A stretch of DNA of 13,880 nucleotides from Candidatus Dormiibacter sp. Its GTDB lineage: Bacteria > Chloroflexota > Dormibacteria > UBA8260. The first letter of the stretch is position 1; each line of letters begins with the position of its first letter. Location of the stretch: the NCBI GenBank assembly GCA_025450495.1, contig JANWHI010000058.1, forward strand, positions 1 through 13,880. The letters run 5' to 3'. The notes beneath the pieces were generated by a model, which was given only the letters and a program-made list of their open reading frames with translations, searched no databases and had not been told where the DNA came from. Both the position numbers and the translations under genes were made by a program. Below, piece by piece: positions 1-7,789 of the stretch.

Positions 1-45
1 CGCAGTTGCGCGCCGGCGGAGGCTGACACGGCGGGAGGTGGCACA

Positions 46-741
46 GTGCGCCCCGCTGTGCCCCGACCAACCCCGCCGTTCGCCGGCCGGCGCGTTGTCG
101 TCACCGCCGGGGGCACACGCGAACCCATCGACGCGGTGCGCTACCTCAGCAATCGCAGCAGCGGCCGGATGGGGAATGCCATCGCGCTGGCTGCGGCCGA
201 GCGCGGCGCCAGGGTGACCCTGATCACCACGGTTGCCGCTCCCGATCATCCGGATGTCACGGTGGTGTGCGTCGAGACCGCCGACGAGATGCAGGCAGCG
301 GTGCGCAGCGCGTTGGCCGGTGCCACGGTGCTGGTGATGGCGGCGGCCGTCGCTGATTACCGGGTGGCCGACATCGCTCCCCGCAAGCTCAAGAAGCGTG
401 ACTCGCTGATGCTCGACCTGGTGCCCACGGTCGACATCCTCGGTGGCCTTGCCGACGACCCGGTTCGCCGCGGCGTGCTCGTCGTCGGTTTCGCGGCCGA
501 GACCGATGACATCGAGGCCAACGCGCTCCGCAAGCTTGCCGAGAAGCGGCTCGACCTGATCGTGCTCAACGACGTCTCGCGTCCTGACATCGGCATGGGC
601 ACCGAGGACAACGAGGTGACTGTCTTCGACTCAGACGGCCTGGTGGCGCACATCTCGCGGCGTGCCAAGACCCAGGTCGCCGGCGCCTTGCTCGACATCG
701 TGGCCGGGCGCCTCACCGGCGCGGGGCGGGTGCGGCGGTGA
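46..741 (+). CDS. coaB: Phosphopantothenate-cysteine ligase (CoaB, or CoaB domain of CoaBC)
   Basis: CoaB joins 4'-phosphopantothenate to cysteine using CTP, the second of three steps from pantothenate to phosphopantetheine in cytosolic coenzyme A synthesis. Visible family signatures are the nucleotide-binding start VVVTAGGTREPID (17-29), the NRSSGRMG segment (36-43), AAAVADYR (99-106), the basic KLKK stretch (114-117), GFAAET (148-153) and the ND-S-RPDIGMG/DNEVTVF region (175-194). At 231 residues it is the length of a free CoaB domain. The GTG at 46 is preceded by GGGAGGTGG (33-41), a good ribosome binding site, and another frame (3) reaches a TGA at 24-26, which could end a separate coaC. 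However, the coaB frame is also open to the left edge, so a CoaBC fusion entering the window cannot be excluded. It overlaps priA by four bases (GTGA), implying translational coupling. Function is secure; start and fusion state are not. Confidence 0.9.
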   Translation: MRPAVPRPTPPFAGRRVVVTAGGTREPIDAVRYLSNRSSGRMGNAIALAAAERGARVTLITTVAAPDHPDVTVVCVETADEMQAAVRSALAGATVLVMAAAVADYRVADIAPRKLKKRDSLMLDLVPTVDILGGLADDPVRRGVLVVGFAAETDDIEANALRKLAEKRLDLIVLNDVSRPDIGMGTEDNEVTVFDSDGLVAHISRRAKTQVAGALLDIVAGRLTGAGRVRR

Positions 742-2795
742 CGGCACAGGCCGCACCCGCGGCAGCCCAGGCACCTGCCGACGGCGCATCCGTCGCCTAT
801 GTCGCCGTGGTGCCTGATACCGGGGCGATCCTGCCGCAGGATCACTTCACCTACGCGGTGCCCGCGGACCTCGCCGCCGCCGCGGTGCCCGGCGCGCGCG
901 TCGAGGTGCCGTTCGGACGGCGTTGTGTGCTCGGCTATGTCGTGGGCGCGGAACGCGCCCTGGCGGACGGCGAGGCCAGGCAGATCAGCGCAGTCCTCGA
1001 CGAGCCTCCGATCCTCGACGCGGCAGCGCTCGCGCTGGCGCGCTGGATCGCAGACCGCTACTGCTCGCCGCTTGGCGAGGTGATCAGGGCGATGCTCCCC
1101 AAGGGCGTCCGAGCGGCCCGGCCGGGCGGCCGCAGGCGCAGGCCGCGCACCACCTCCGCCGCGATGCGTGCGGCCCGGGCGGGCGAGGACGACGCCGCCG
1201 AGATCCCGCCCGCCCTGACCGAGCCGCAGCGCGCCGCCGCTGCGCCGCTCCTCGAGGCCATCGCCGCCGGCACCCATCGACGGGTGCTGCTCCACGGTGT
1301 CACCGGTGCGGGCAAGACCGAGGTGTACCTCGTCGCCATCGCCGCGGCGCTCGCCGCGGATCGCCAGGCGATCGTCATGGTCCCCGAGATCGCGCTGACC
1401 CCGCAGACCATCCGCCGCTTCGCGGCGAGGTTCCCGGGCCGCGTTGCGGTGCTGCATTCGGGGCTCACCGAGTCCGAGCGTGCCCGGGAGTGGCGCCGTA
1501 TCCGCGACGGCAGTCTCGACGTCGTGGTGGGCTCGCGGAGCGCCGTGTTCGCCCCCCTCCCGCGTCTCGGCGTCATCGTCGTCGACGAGGAGGACGCCAG
1601 CGCTTACAAGCAGGACCGCATCCCTCGTTACCACGCCGTCGACGTGGCGCTGGAGCGCGGTCGACTCCAGCGCGTCCCGGTTGTGCTTGGCAGCGCCACG
1701 CCGCGAGTGGAGACGTACTACGCGGCCCACACCGGGGGCTTTGAGCTCGTCAGGCTCGACCAGCGCATCAGCGGGCGGCCACTGCCACCTATCGAGGTGG
1801 TCGACCTGCGCGAGGAGCTGCATGCGGGCAACCGCAGCCCGCTGTCACTCGAGCTGGTGCGCGCGTTTCGCGAGTGCCACGACGCAGGTGGCCAGTCGAT
1901 CCTCTTCCTCAACCGCCGCGGCAGCGCCACCGTGGTGGTCTGCCGCAACTGCGGCGAGGCGATCAGCTGCGACAGCTGCAGCGTGTCTCTCGTCTACCAC
2001 GCGCAGCGACGGCGCTGCGACTGCCATTACTGCGGCAATTCCCGACCGCTGCCGGAGGTCTGCCCGAGCTGCCGGTCGACCGCGATCCGGGGGTTGGGCA
2101 TGGGCACCGAGCGGCTCGAGGTCGAGGTGCACGAGCGCTTTCCCGAGGTGCGCCTGCTGCGCATGGACCGCGACACCACAGCGACCCGCGACGCCTACTT
2201 CACCATCTACGACCAGTTCGCCCGTCACCAGGCCGACTGCCTGATCGGCACGCAGATGGTTGCCAAGGGCTGGGACCTCGGCAATGTGCGCCTGGTCGGG
2301 ATCGTCAACGCCGACGTGTCGCTGCACTTCCCCGACTATCGCAGCGGTGAGTCGACGTTCTCCCTGCTCACCCAGGTGGCAGGGCGCGCCGGTCGCGGCG
2401 ACGAGCCCGCGCGGGTCATCCTGCAGACCTACAGCCCGCAACACTATGCGGTGCGGCACGCGACGACGCACGACTATCTCTCGTTTGCACGCGAGGAGAT
2501 CCGCGTCCGCAAGGCACTTGCCTTCCCACCATACACGCGCATGGTGGTCTGCACCGTCGCCCACCGTGAGGACGCGCGCGCCGAGCTGGACGCTCGGCAG
2601 GCGCTCGCGGAGGTGTCTGATAAACTCGGCGCGGGGTCGGGCCTTGACGTCCTCGGGCCGACTCCCGCCTTCCTGCACAGGCTGCGCGGCGAGTACCGCT
2701 GGCAGATCACAGTGCGGGGCGAGGTGATCGAGAGGGCCTTCCCGCACCTGCCGCGTGGCCGCGGTTGGAGCATCGATGTCGATCCAGGACCCTGA
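738..2795 (+). CDS. priA: Primosomal protein N' / replication restart helicase PriA
   Basis: PriA recognises stalled forks and D-loops and reloads the replicative helicase. The 685-residue product has the N-terminal DNA-binding domain (about 20-125), Walker A GVTGAGKT (187-194), motif III LGSATPRVE (318-325), motif IV LFLNRRG (389-395), eight zinc-site cysteines (C402, C405, C411, C414, C427, C432, C442, C445) embedded in the helicase, the GMGTERLE segment (454-461) and motif VI QVAGRAGR (546-553). Length is normal. Two conserved positions differ: motif II reads DEED (283-286) rather than DEEH, and the usual KGH(D/H) of motif V reads KGWD (510-513). Actinobacterial PriA proteins generally lack recognisable helicase motifs, so this more complete copy bears on taxonomy. 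The GTG start at 738 overlaps the coaB stop. def follows after eight bases. Confidence 0.96.
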   Translation: MTAQAAPAAAQAPADGASVAYVAVVPDTGAILPQDHFTYAVPADLAAAAVPGARVEVPFGRRCVLGYVVGAERALADGEARQISAVLDEPPILDAAALALARWIADRYCSPLGEVIRAMLPKGVRAARPGGRRRRPRTTSAAMRAARAGEDDAAEIPPALTEPQRAAAAPLLEAIAAGTHRRVLLHGVTGAGKTEVYLVAIAAALAADRQAIVMVPEIALTPQTIRRFAARFPGRVAVLHSGLTESERAREWRRIRDGSLDVVVGSRSAVFAPLPRLGVIVVDEEDASAYKQDRIPRYHAVDVALERGRLQRVPVVLGSATPRVETYYAAHTGGFELVRLDQRISGRPLPPIEVVDLREELHAGNRSPLSLELVRAFRECHDAGGQSILFLNRRGSATVVVCRNCGEAISCDSCSVSLVYHAQRRRCDCHYCGNSRPLPEVCPSCRSTAIRGLGMGTERLEVEVHERFPEVRLLRMDRDTTATRDAYFTIYDQFARHQADCLIGTQMVAKGWDLGNVRLVGIVNADVSLHFPDYRSGESTFSLLTQVAGRAGRGDEPARVILQTYSPQHYAVRHATTHDYLSFAREEIRVRKALAFPPYTRMVVCTVAHREDARAELDARQALAEVSDKLGAGSGLDVLGPTPAFLHRLRGEYRWQITVRGEVIERAFPHLPRGRGWSIDVDPGP

Positions 2796-2803
2796 GGTGA
2801 CCC

Positions 2804-3319
2804 GTGGCACTGCTCCCCATCGTCCTCTCCACTGACGAGGATCCGATCCTCACCACCAAGGCGACGCGGGTGCCGCGTGTCGACGACGCCATCCGCAAGC
2901 TGATGGACGACATGGTGGAGACCATGATCGACGCCCACGGCGCCGGCCTCGCCGCCCCGCAGGTGGGGGTGTCGCACCGCGTCATCGTGCTGCGCGTCGA
3001 CAACCAGGTCTACCAGCTCGCCAACCCGGAGATGGTGCGCTGCGAGGGTGAGCAGACCGGGATCGAGGGCTGCCTGTCAGTGCCCGGCCTGATCGGGGAG
3101 GTCACCCGCTGCGAGCGCGTCGTCGCCAAGGGCCTGAACCGGCACGGCAAGGAGATCCGCGTCAAGGGCGACGGACTGCTGGCTCGGGCGATCCAGCACG
3201 AGGTCGACCACCTCGACGGGATCCTGTTCACCACCAAGGTGATCGAGGGCACCCTGCGCAGCTGGGATCCGGCCACCGAGGACCATGCTGAGGCGCTCGA
3301 GGGCGAGCTCGTCGGCTGA
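2804..3319 (+). CDS. def: Peptide deformylase
   Basis: Def is a metal hydrolase, usually Fe2+, that removes the N-terminal formyl group from nascent proteins at the ribosome exit. All three family motifs are intact: GAGLAAPQVG (46-55), EGCLS (88-92, metal ligand C90) and QHEVDHLDG (131-139, ligands H132 and H136, catalytic E133). The 171-residue length is typical. The start is GTG; GAGGTGA at 2794-2800, overlapping the priA stop, supplies the ribosome binding site. With fmt directly downstream it forms the standard def-fmt pair, so addition and removal of the formyl group are co-expressed. Confidence 0.96.
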   Translation: MALLPIVLSTDEDPILTTKATRVPRVDDAIRKLMDDMVETMIDAHGAGLAAPQVGVSHRVIVLRVDNQVYQLANPEMVRCEGEQTGIEGCLSVPGLIGEVTRCERVVAKGLNRHGKEIRVKGDGLLARAIQHEVDHLDGILFTTKVIEGTLRSWDPATEDHAEALEGELVG

Positions 3320-3347
3320 TCGCAGCCGTGCGCCAGGACGCATCGTG

Positions 3348-4265
3348 ATGCGCATCGTCTTCTGCGGGACCGCCGACTTCGCGGTCCCGGCCCTGCGTGG
3401 GGTCGCGGACGCGCACGAGGTGCTCGCCGTCATCACCCAACCCGACCGCGCCGGCTCGCGCGGCCGTCCTGCCGCGCGTCCCGTTGCCGATGCGGCGACG
3501 CTGCTCGGCCTGCCGGTGCTGCGGCCCGAGCGCATCCGCGCCCCGGAGAGCGTTGCCACCATCCTTGGTCTCGCGCCCGACGCCCTTGTTGTTGCCGCCT
3601 ATGGCCAGATCATCCCAGCGGATCTGCTCGACACGCCGCCGCTCGGCGGCATCAATGTGCACGGCTCGCTGCTGCCACGCTGGCGGGGCGCGGCGCCCGT
3701 CGCCGCCGCGATCCTCGCCGGAGACGCCCGCACCGGCGTGTCGATCATGCGCATGGACGCCGGTCTCGACACCGGTGCGGTGTACGCGACGCGCGCGGTG
3801 CCGATCGCGGCGACCGACACCACCCCGCTGCTCACCGAGCGCCTCGCTGCGCACGGCGCCGGGCTGCTGCTCGAGGTGCTCGAGGCGGCCGCCGCCGGCA
3901 CGGCAACGGCCACGCCGCAGAATCATGCCCTGGCCACGAACGCGCCCCGGCTGTCGCGCGACGACGGCCGCATCGAGTGGTCCGCGTCGGCCGCGCTCGA
4001 TATCGACCGCCACGTCCGCGCGCTGCTGCCGTGGCCCGGCACCACCGCGCCGCTCGGCGGCCAGCGCGTTCGAATTCTCGCCGGCGCTGTCAACACTGAC
4101 GCCGCCGCGGCGGGGTCGCCACCGGGCGAGGTCGTTGCCACGGTCGGGGACGCCATCGACGTCAGCACCGCGGCGGGGGTGTACCGTGTCGCGTTCGTGC
4201 AGCCTCCGGGAGGACGTCCGATGAGCGCGGCGGCTTACCTTCGCGGCCGCCGGCCGGCGGCCTAG
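3348..4265 (+). CDS. fmt: Methionyl-tRNA formyltransferase
   Basis: Fmt transfers a formyl group from 10-formyltetrahydrofolate to the amino group of initiator Met-tRNA. The start chosen is ATG 3348 (MRIVFCGTADFAVPAL), where family homology begins, with AGGA at 3335-3338; the frame is open further upstream but that part does not look like Fmt. The protein is 305 residues, usual for the family. The catalytic core NVHGSLLPRWRGAAP (103-117) includes the family N and H (103, 105), and D141 in MDAGLDTG (136-143) matches the third catalytic residue. The C-terminal tRNA-binding domain (about 205-305) contains LPWPGT. The gene ends in an 18-base perfect palindrome abutting the stop codon. smpB starts five bases later. 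Confidence 0.95.
   Translation: MRIVFCGTADFAVPALRGVADAHEVLAVITQPDRAGSRGRPAARPVADAATLLGLPVLRPERIRAPESVATILGLAPDALVVAAYGQIIPADLLDTPPLGGINVHGSLLPRWRGAAPVAAAILAGDARTGVSIMRMDAGLDTGAVYATRAVPIAATDTTPLLTERLAAHGAGLLLEVLEAAAAGTATATPQNHALATNAPRLSRDDGRIEWSASAALDIDRHVRALLPWPGTTAPLGGQRVRILAGAVNTDAAAAGSPPGEVVATVGDAIDVSTAAGVYRVAFVQPPGGRPMSAAAYLRGRRPAA
4245..4262. repeat. 18-bp perfect palindrome at the end of fmt
   Basis: GGCCGCCGG followed at once by its reverse complement CCGGCGGCC, ending on the base before the fmt TAG and eight bases before the smpB ATG. There is no T-tract, so it is not a standard terminator. A hairpin here could affect smpB translation, since smpB has no clear Shine-Dalgarno of its own; that is inference. 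It encodes the alanine/arginine/proline-rich Fmt tail, and chance in such GC-rich sequence is possible. Confidence 0.6.
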
Positions 4266-4270
4266 CGGCC

Positions 4271-4756
4271 ATGGCCAAGGCGAAGTCTGTCAGGGCCACC
4301 GACCCGACCCTGGCACGCAACCGGCAGGCATCACACGAATACGAGATCCTGGAGAGGTTCGAGGCCGGGATCGAGCTCGCCGGCACGGAGGTGAAGGCGC
4401 TGCGCGGCGGTCGTACCCAGCTGCGCGAAGGCTATGTTCGAGTCGAGAACGGCGAAGCCTGGTTGTTGGGGGTCAACATCGCCGAGTACACGCAGGGACA
4501 CCGTCGCAACCACGAGCCGCAACGCCGCCGCCGGCTGCTTCTGCACAAGCGAGAGATCGAGTATCTGGGAGCCACGGTGGCGCAGCAGGGGCTGACGTTG
4601 GTGCCGCTGCGCATCTACCTGACCCGCAACCGCATCAAGCTGGAGTTCGGGCTGGCTCGCGGCAAGAAGCTATGGGACAAGCGCCGTACGATCGCCGAGC
4701 GCGACGCCCGCCGTGACGTGGAGCGTGCTACCGCGCGGGCGCAACGCCTGGGCTGA
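4271..4756 (+). CDS. smpB: SsrA-binding protein SmpB
   Basis: SmpB binds tmRNA and brings it to stalled ribosomes for trans-translation. The 161-residue protein has the OB-fold core: ARNRQASHEYEILERFEAGI (15-34), LAGTEVKALRGGRTQLREGY (37-56), the HEPQRRRRLLLHKREI segment (81-96), and the C-terminal KLWDKRRTIAERDARRDVER tail (133-152) that enters the mRNA channel. It is the last gene of the housekeeping run. No strong ribosome binding site precedes the ATG, so coupling to fmt (stop five bases away) is likely. Its last nine codons overlap the end of a convergent gene. No ssrA (tmRNA) gene was seen nearby. Confidence 0.96.
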   Translation: MAKAKSVRATDPTLARNRQASHEYEILERFEAGIELAGTEVKALRGGRTQLREGYVRVENGEAWLLGVNIAEYTQGHRRNHEPQRRRRLLLHKREIEYLGATVAQQGLTLVPLRIYLTRNRIKLEFGLARGKKLWDKRRTIAERDARRDVERATARAQRLG

Positions 4757-6032
4757 CCGCTTGAGTGCGCAGCGCGCGCACCATGGTGAGAAGCAGGCCC
4801 GCGGCGAGCAGCACCGGCAGCGAGCAGGCCTGGAGGAAGACCCACCACAGAGGTCCCGTGGAGATGCTGACGATGCTTGCCATGCTGATCGCCGCGATGA
4901 CGCCGGCCCCGACCACGCCGATGCCGACCAGGGCGGCGACCGTCCACCCGGTCAGGGCGCGCCGGTGGGCGCCGCGCTCGTAGGCAAGCCCGGCAGCGGC
5001 GGCGAGGGCGATGAGCAAGTGGACATACACCGGGTACCAGGCGATCGACCCGACCAACAGCATGGCGATGATCCCGCAGGCGAACTCAGCTCCCCGCTCC
5101 GCGCGCGACCGCTGCCGTGTGCTCACCACGAACCACAGGGTGGCGATCGTGCCCACCGACAGCGCCGTGGCCAGCGCGTGCACCCACAGCGAGGGGACGT
5201 CGTTGGCGAGAACGGAGTGTTGATCGAGCCTGCTGACCACGCCATTCCACGTTTGGTTGTAGATCCAGCCGTTGTCGCGATTGAGGAAGGGGAAGACCGA
5301 GGTGATGTACTGCTGAGTCACCGACCAGCCGAGGGCGACCATCGCCACGGCGACGGATGCTCCCGCCGCGGCCACCCCGGCGGCGGCGGCGCGCCACCAG
5401 CCCCGGCGGGCGACCACCACGAGGAGCACGATCGGGGCAAGCTTGATGCTCGCTGCCACACCGAGGACGATCCCGCACCGCGTCCGGCGGCCGGACAGGT
5501 AGTCAGACAGAGCCACGGCGAGGAGCAGGAAGATGACCAGGTTCATCTGCCCGTGCCAGAGGTTGTACGTGGCCGGCGGGAATGTGAGCGCCACGATGAT
5601 GCCGATGCGTGCACGGGGCCAGGCCGCGGGCAACAACGCCCTCGCGGTGATCACCGCCCCGGCGACGAGCGCGCCGAGGGACAGCCACAGCCAGCCGATC
5701 TCCTGCCAGCGCGCCGACAGCAGGTCGAGCGGCCGGAGGAGCACAGCCGCGAACGGTGGGTAGATGAACCCCGACATCACGATCGTGCCGCTGTCGAAAT
5801 TGGCATACGGGCTGGAACCTGCGGCAACGGCATGAGCCGCCTGCGAGTACGCGGCGAAATCCTCGAACGCCCCGGCGAAGTGCCCGAACACGGGAACCAG
5901 CACGAAGTTGTAGGCGGCCGCCACCGAGGCCGCGATCGCGGCGGCCGTGATCAGCAACGACAGCATCGACCGCCGGCTGCGCGCCTCCCGTTTTGCTCCA
6001 GGCGCGTATTGACGCCTCGTCATCACCGACAC
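4728..6032 (-). CDS. GT87-family polyprenyl-phosphate-dependent mannosyltransferase-like membrane protein (DUF2029)
   Basis: A 434-residue polytopic membrane protein of the GT87/DUF2029 type, whose known members such as mycobacterial PimE move mannose from polyprenyl-phosphomannose onto lipid glycans outside the membrane. Supporting features are an acidic residue after the first helix (D58 in FEDFAAY; the PimE catalytic aspartate lies in the same loop), FIYPP (89-93), LWHGQMN (158-164), ASIKLAP (194-200), the extracytoplasmic YNQTWNGVVSRL (258-269) and YPVYVH (333-338), with roughly ten hydrophobic helices between. The acceptor cannot be told. It lies 74 bases downstream of hflX on the same strand. 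The start is uncertain: GTG at 6032, or GTG/ATG at codons 3-4, with no clear ribosome binding site. Its 3' end overlaps smpB by 29 bases. Confidence 0.8.
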   Translation of the reverse strand: MSVMTRRQYAPGAKREARSRRSMLSLLITAAAIAASVAAAYNFVLVPVFGHFAGAFEDFAAYSQAAHAVAAGSSPYANFDSGTIVMSGFIYPPFAAVLLRPLDLLSARWQEIGWLWLSLGALVAGAVITARALLPAAWPRARIGIIVALTFPPATYNLWHGQMNLVIFLLLAVALSDYLSGRRTRCGIVLGVAASIKLAPIVLLVVVARRGWWRAAAAGVAAAGASVAVAMVALGWSVTQQYITSVFPFLNRDNGWIYNQTWNGVVSRLDQHSVLANDVPSLWVHALATALSVGTIATLWFVVSTRQRSRAERGAEFACGIIAMLLVGSIAWYPVYVHLLIALAAAAGLAYERGAHRRALTGWTVAALVGIGVVGAGVIAAISMASIVSISTGPLWWVFLQACSLPVLLAAGLLLTMVRALRTQAVSPGVAPAR

Positions 6033-6086
6033 GCTGCTGAGTTTCGCGGTTGGCGGGTGCGCAGATCGCCGCGCGGCGCGACCGTT

Positions 6087-6107
6087 ACCCGGGCGCGACC
6101 GCCCGGT
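6087..6107 (-). terminator. GC-rich hairpin just after the hflX stop
   Basis: CCGGGC (6089-6094) and GCCCGG (6101-6106) form a six-base stem with a six-base loop starting at the hflX stop codon. There is no T-tract, so it is at best a weak terminator or an mRNA 3' stabiliser between hflX and the GT87 gene. Chance is plausible at this GC content. Confidence 0.25.
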
Positions 6108-7366
6108 CAGGAGGCGGCGCGACGCGTGTGCTCGGATTCAGGACCCTGCTCAGGCTGGAGTGGTATGTCGAATGTCGTCCCTGCCGCCATGATCGGGCGG
6201 TTGGCACGCGTGTCGGGCACGGCGGCGGCGGCCAGCTGGTCGACAGCGGAGCGGAGCTCGCGCAGGCCGGTTCCCTTGGTGGCGGAGACGAGCACGGGTG
6301 CGAGGCCCGCGATCTCGCCGAGCCGTTGGGCGATCTCGGCAGCCTCCGCGGCGGAGAGGCGGTCGACCTTGTTGACGGCGAGCACGGCAGGCTGATCACA
6401 GCCCATCTCCTCGAGCGTGTCGAGCACCGTCGCCAGCTGCGCCTCGGCGTCGGGATGGGCCGCGTCGACGACGATCGCCAGCAGGTGCGCCTCGCGCACC
6501 TCTTCGAGCGTGGCCGCGAAAGCCTCGACCAGCTCGTGGGGCAGCGACTGGATGAACCCGACGGTGTCGGTGACGATGATTCGCCGCCCGCTGGCCAATC
6601 CGAGCAGTCGTGAGGTGGGGTCGAGCGTGGCGAACAGCAGGTCGTCGGCGAGCACCGTTGAGTTGGTGAGCCTATTGAGCAGTGTCGACTTGCCGGCGTT
6701 GGTGTAGCCGACCAGCGCGCATGACGCCAGCGGCACGGCCGTGCGCGCGGTTCGCCGAGTGGTGCGCTGCCTCTCGATCGCGCGGAGTCGCAGACGCAAC
6801 CGGCGCAGCTTCTGGTTGATCAGGCGGCGGTCCACCTCGATCTGCTTCTCACCCATGCCGCCGCGCATGCCGCCGGTGCCGACGCGCCCGCGCTGCCGCT
6901 CCAGGTGAGCCCAGCCCCCGGCCAGGCGGGGCAGCTGGTGCTCGAGCTGTGCCATCTCGACCTGGACGCGGCCCTCGGCGCTGCGGGCACGGCGGGCGAA
7001 GATGGAGAGGATCACCTCGGTCCGATCGAGCACGGGGACGCCCCACCTCTCCTCGAGGTTGCGCTGCTGGCGGGGCGAGAGCTGGTCATTGACGAGCGCC
7101 GCGGGGCCGCCAAGCTCCTGGATGCGGGCGCCGAGCGCGTCCACGGTGCCGGAGCCGAAGAAGGTGCCCGGGTGGATCTCGCGGAGTGGCACCGGAGCCC
7201 GCTCGACGACCTTGGTGCCGAGGGTGCGTGCCAGCTCCTCGAGCTCGTCGAGCTCGATCTCCGTCTGTTCGCGGTTCGACCGCCCCAGGAACGCGCCGAC
7301 GATCAGCACGTTGTCGATGGTTGCGGCGACGCCCGGGTCAGCGCCGCTCTGTCTCTGTCGGGCCAT
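6107..7366 (-). CDS. hflX: GTPase HflX
   Basis: HflX is a translational GTPase that splits stalled or heat-damaged 70S ribosomes. Residues are counted from the first possible start at 7387: the N-terminal HflX domain with HPGTFFGSG (72-80) and LSPRQQRNLE (103-112), the glycine-rich GRVGTGGMRGGMGEKQIEVD (167-186), a basic coiled-coil linker, then the G domain with GYTNAGKST (227-235), FATLDPTSR (252-260), DTVGFI (274-279) and NKVD (339-342). The start preferred is ATG 7366 (419 residues), with AGGA five bases upstream on the minus strand; ATG 7387 would have GAGG touching the start codon and crowd the divergent gene. The serine/alanine-rich C-tail is short. The next gene on this strand is the GT87 enzyme. 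Confidence 0.95.
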   Translation of the reverse strand: MARQRQSGADPGVAATIDNVLIVGAFLGRSNREQTEIELDELEELARTLGTKVVERAPVPLREIHPGTFFGSGTVDALGARIQELGGPAALVNDQLSPRQQRNLEERWGVPVLDRTEVILSIFARRARSAEGRVQVEMAQLEHQLPRLAGGWAHLERQRGRVGTGGMRGGMGEKQIEVDRRLINQKLRRLRLRLRAIERQRTTRRTARTAVPLASCALVGYTNAGKSTLLNRLTNSTVLADDLLFATLDPTSRLLGLASGRRIIVTDTVGFIQSLPHELVEAFAATLEEVREAHLLAIVVDAAHPDAEAQLATVLDTLEEMGCDQPAVLAVNKVDRLSAAEAAEIAQRLGEIAGLAPVLVSATKGTGLRELRSAVDQLAAAAVPDTRANRPIMAAGTTFDIPLQPEQGPESEHTRRAAS

Positions 7367-7398
7367 GTGCGTCCTAGCGTATTGCATCCTCGTTTGGC

Positions 7399-7752
7399 AT
7401 GACAGCGAGCCGGGCGCCGCCCCGCCGCTGTGCGATGCTGCTGCTCGTGGCGGCGAGGAGTGGCGGCGGGGAGCCGGTCCGGGTGTACATCGAGGCCGGC
7501 AGGAAGCGCACTTTCGCCGCCGCTCTCGACTGGCCGGGGTGGTGCCGATCGGGTCGCGACGAGCTGGCGGCGCTTGCCGCGCTGACCGAGCATGGGTCGC
7601 GCTATCGCGAGGTGGCTGAGACCGCGGGGGTACCGTTCAAGGTCGGCGAGTTCACGGTGATCGAGCGACAGCCGGGGACGCCGACGACCGACTTCGGCGC
7701 ACCCGACCGCGCTGCCGCCGCTGAGGCCACTCCGCGCGTGGCACGCGCTTGA
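7399..7752 (+). pseudogene. Truncated ALDWPGWCRSG-family hypothetical protein
   Basis: The 117-residue frame carries VRVYIEAGRKRTFAAALDWP (27-46) followed by GWCRSGRDE (47-55), then a segment ending FTVIERQPGTPTTDFGAPD (85-103). I recognise this as the front of a conserved but functionally undefined protein family of actinobacteria and relatives. From memory, full members run to about 200 residues and continue with a helical half carrying an R-K-G-P-R-G-G-G-R-type motif, which is absent here. After the TGA at 7750-7752, the -2/+1 frame gives ALDHAWEIENRSEP before TAG (7787-7789), which looks like a few residues of the missing continuation. A frameshift plus truncation is therefore likely, although a short functional form is possible. 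The first ~26 residues do not resemble the family; ATG 7435 or an internal GTG may be the true start. It diverges from hflX. Role unknown. Confidence 0.55.
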
Positions 7753-7789
7753 CCACGCCTGGGAGATCGAGAACCGCAGCGAGCCGTAG

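Noticed and set aside
357..1823. A 488-codon minus-strand frame across coaB and priA
   Set aside because: It is the shadow of two strongly supported plus-strand genes and shows no domain features.
4757..4900. A tmRNA (ssrA) gene beside smpB
   Set aside because: The region is coding for the GT87 protein on the minus strand and shows no tRNA-like ends or tag-peptide frame.
6077..6101. Direct repeat CGCGACCG (6077-6084 and 6094-6101) as an attachment or regulatory site
   Set aside because: Eight GC-rich bases recurring once are weak evidence here, and no mobile gene is nearby.
4713..6395. A 560-codon open frame on the plus strand opposite the GT87 gene and the end of hflX
   Set aside because: Its product is compositionally odd (Asp/His/Arg/Gly-rich, no domain), while the opposite strand encodes two recognisable proteins. 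Long antisense frames are expected at this GC content.
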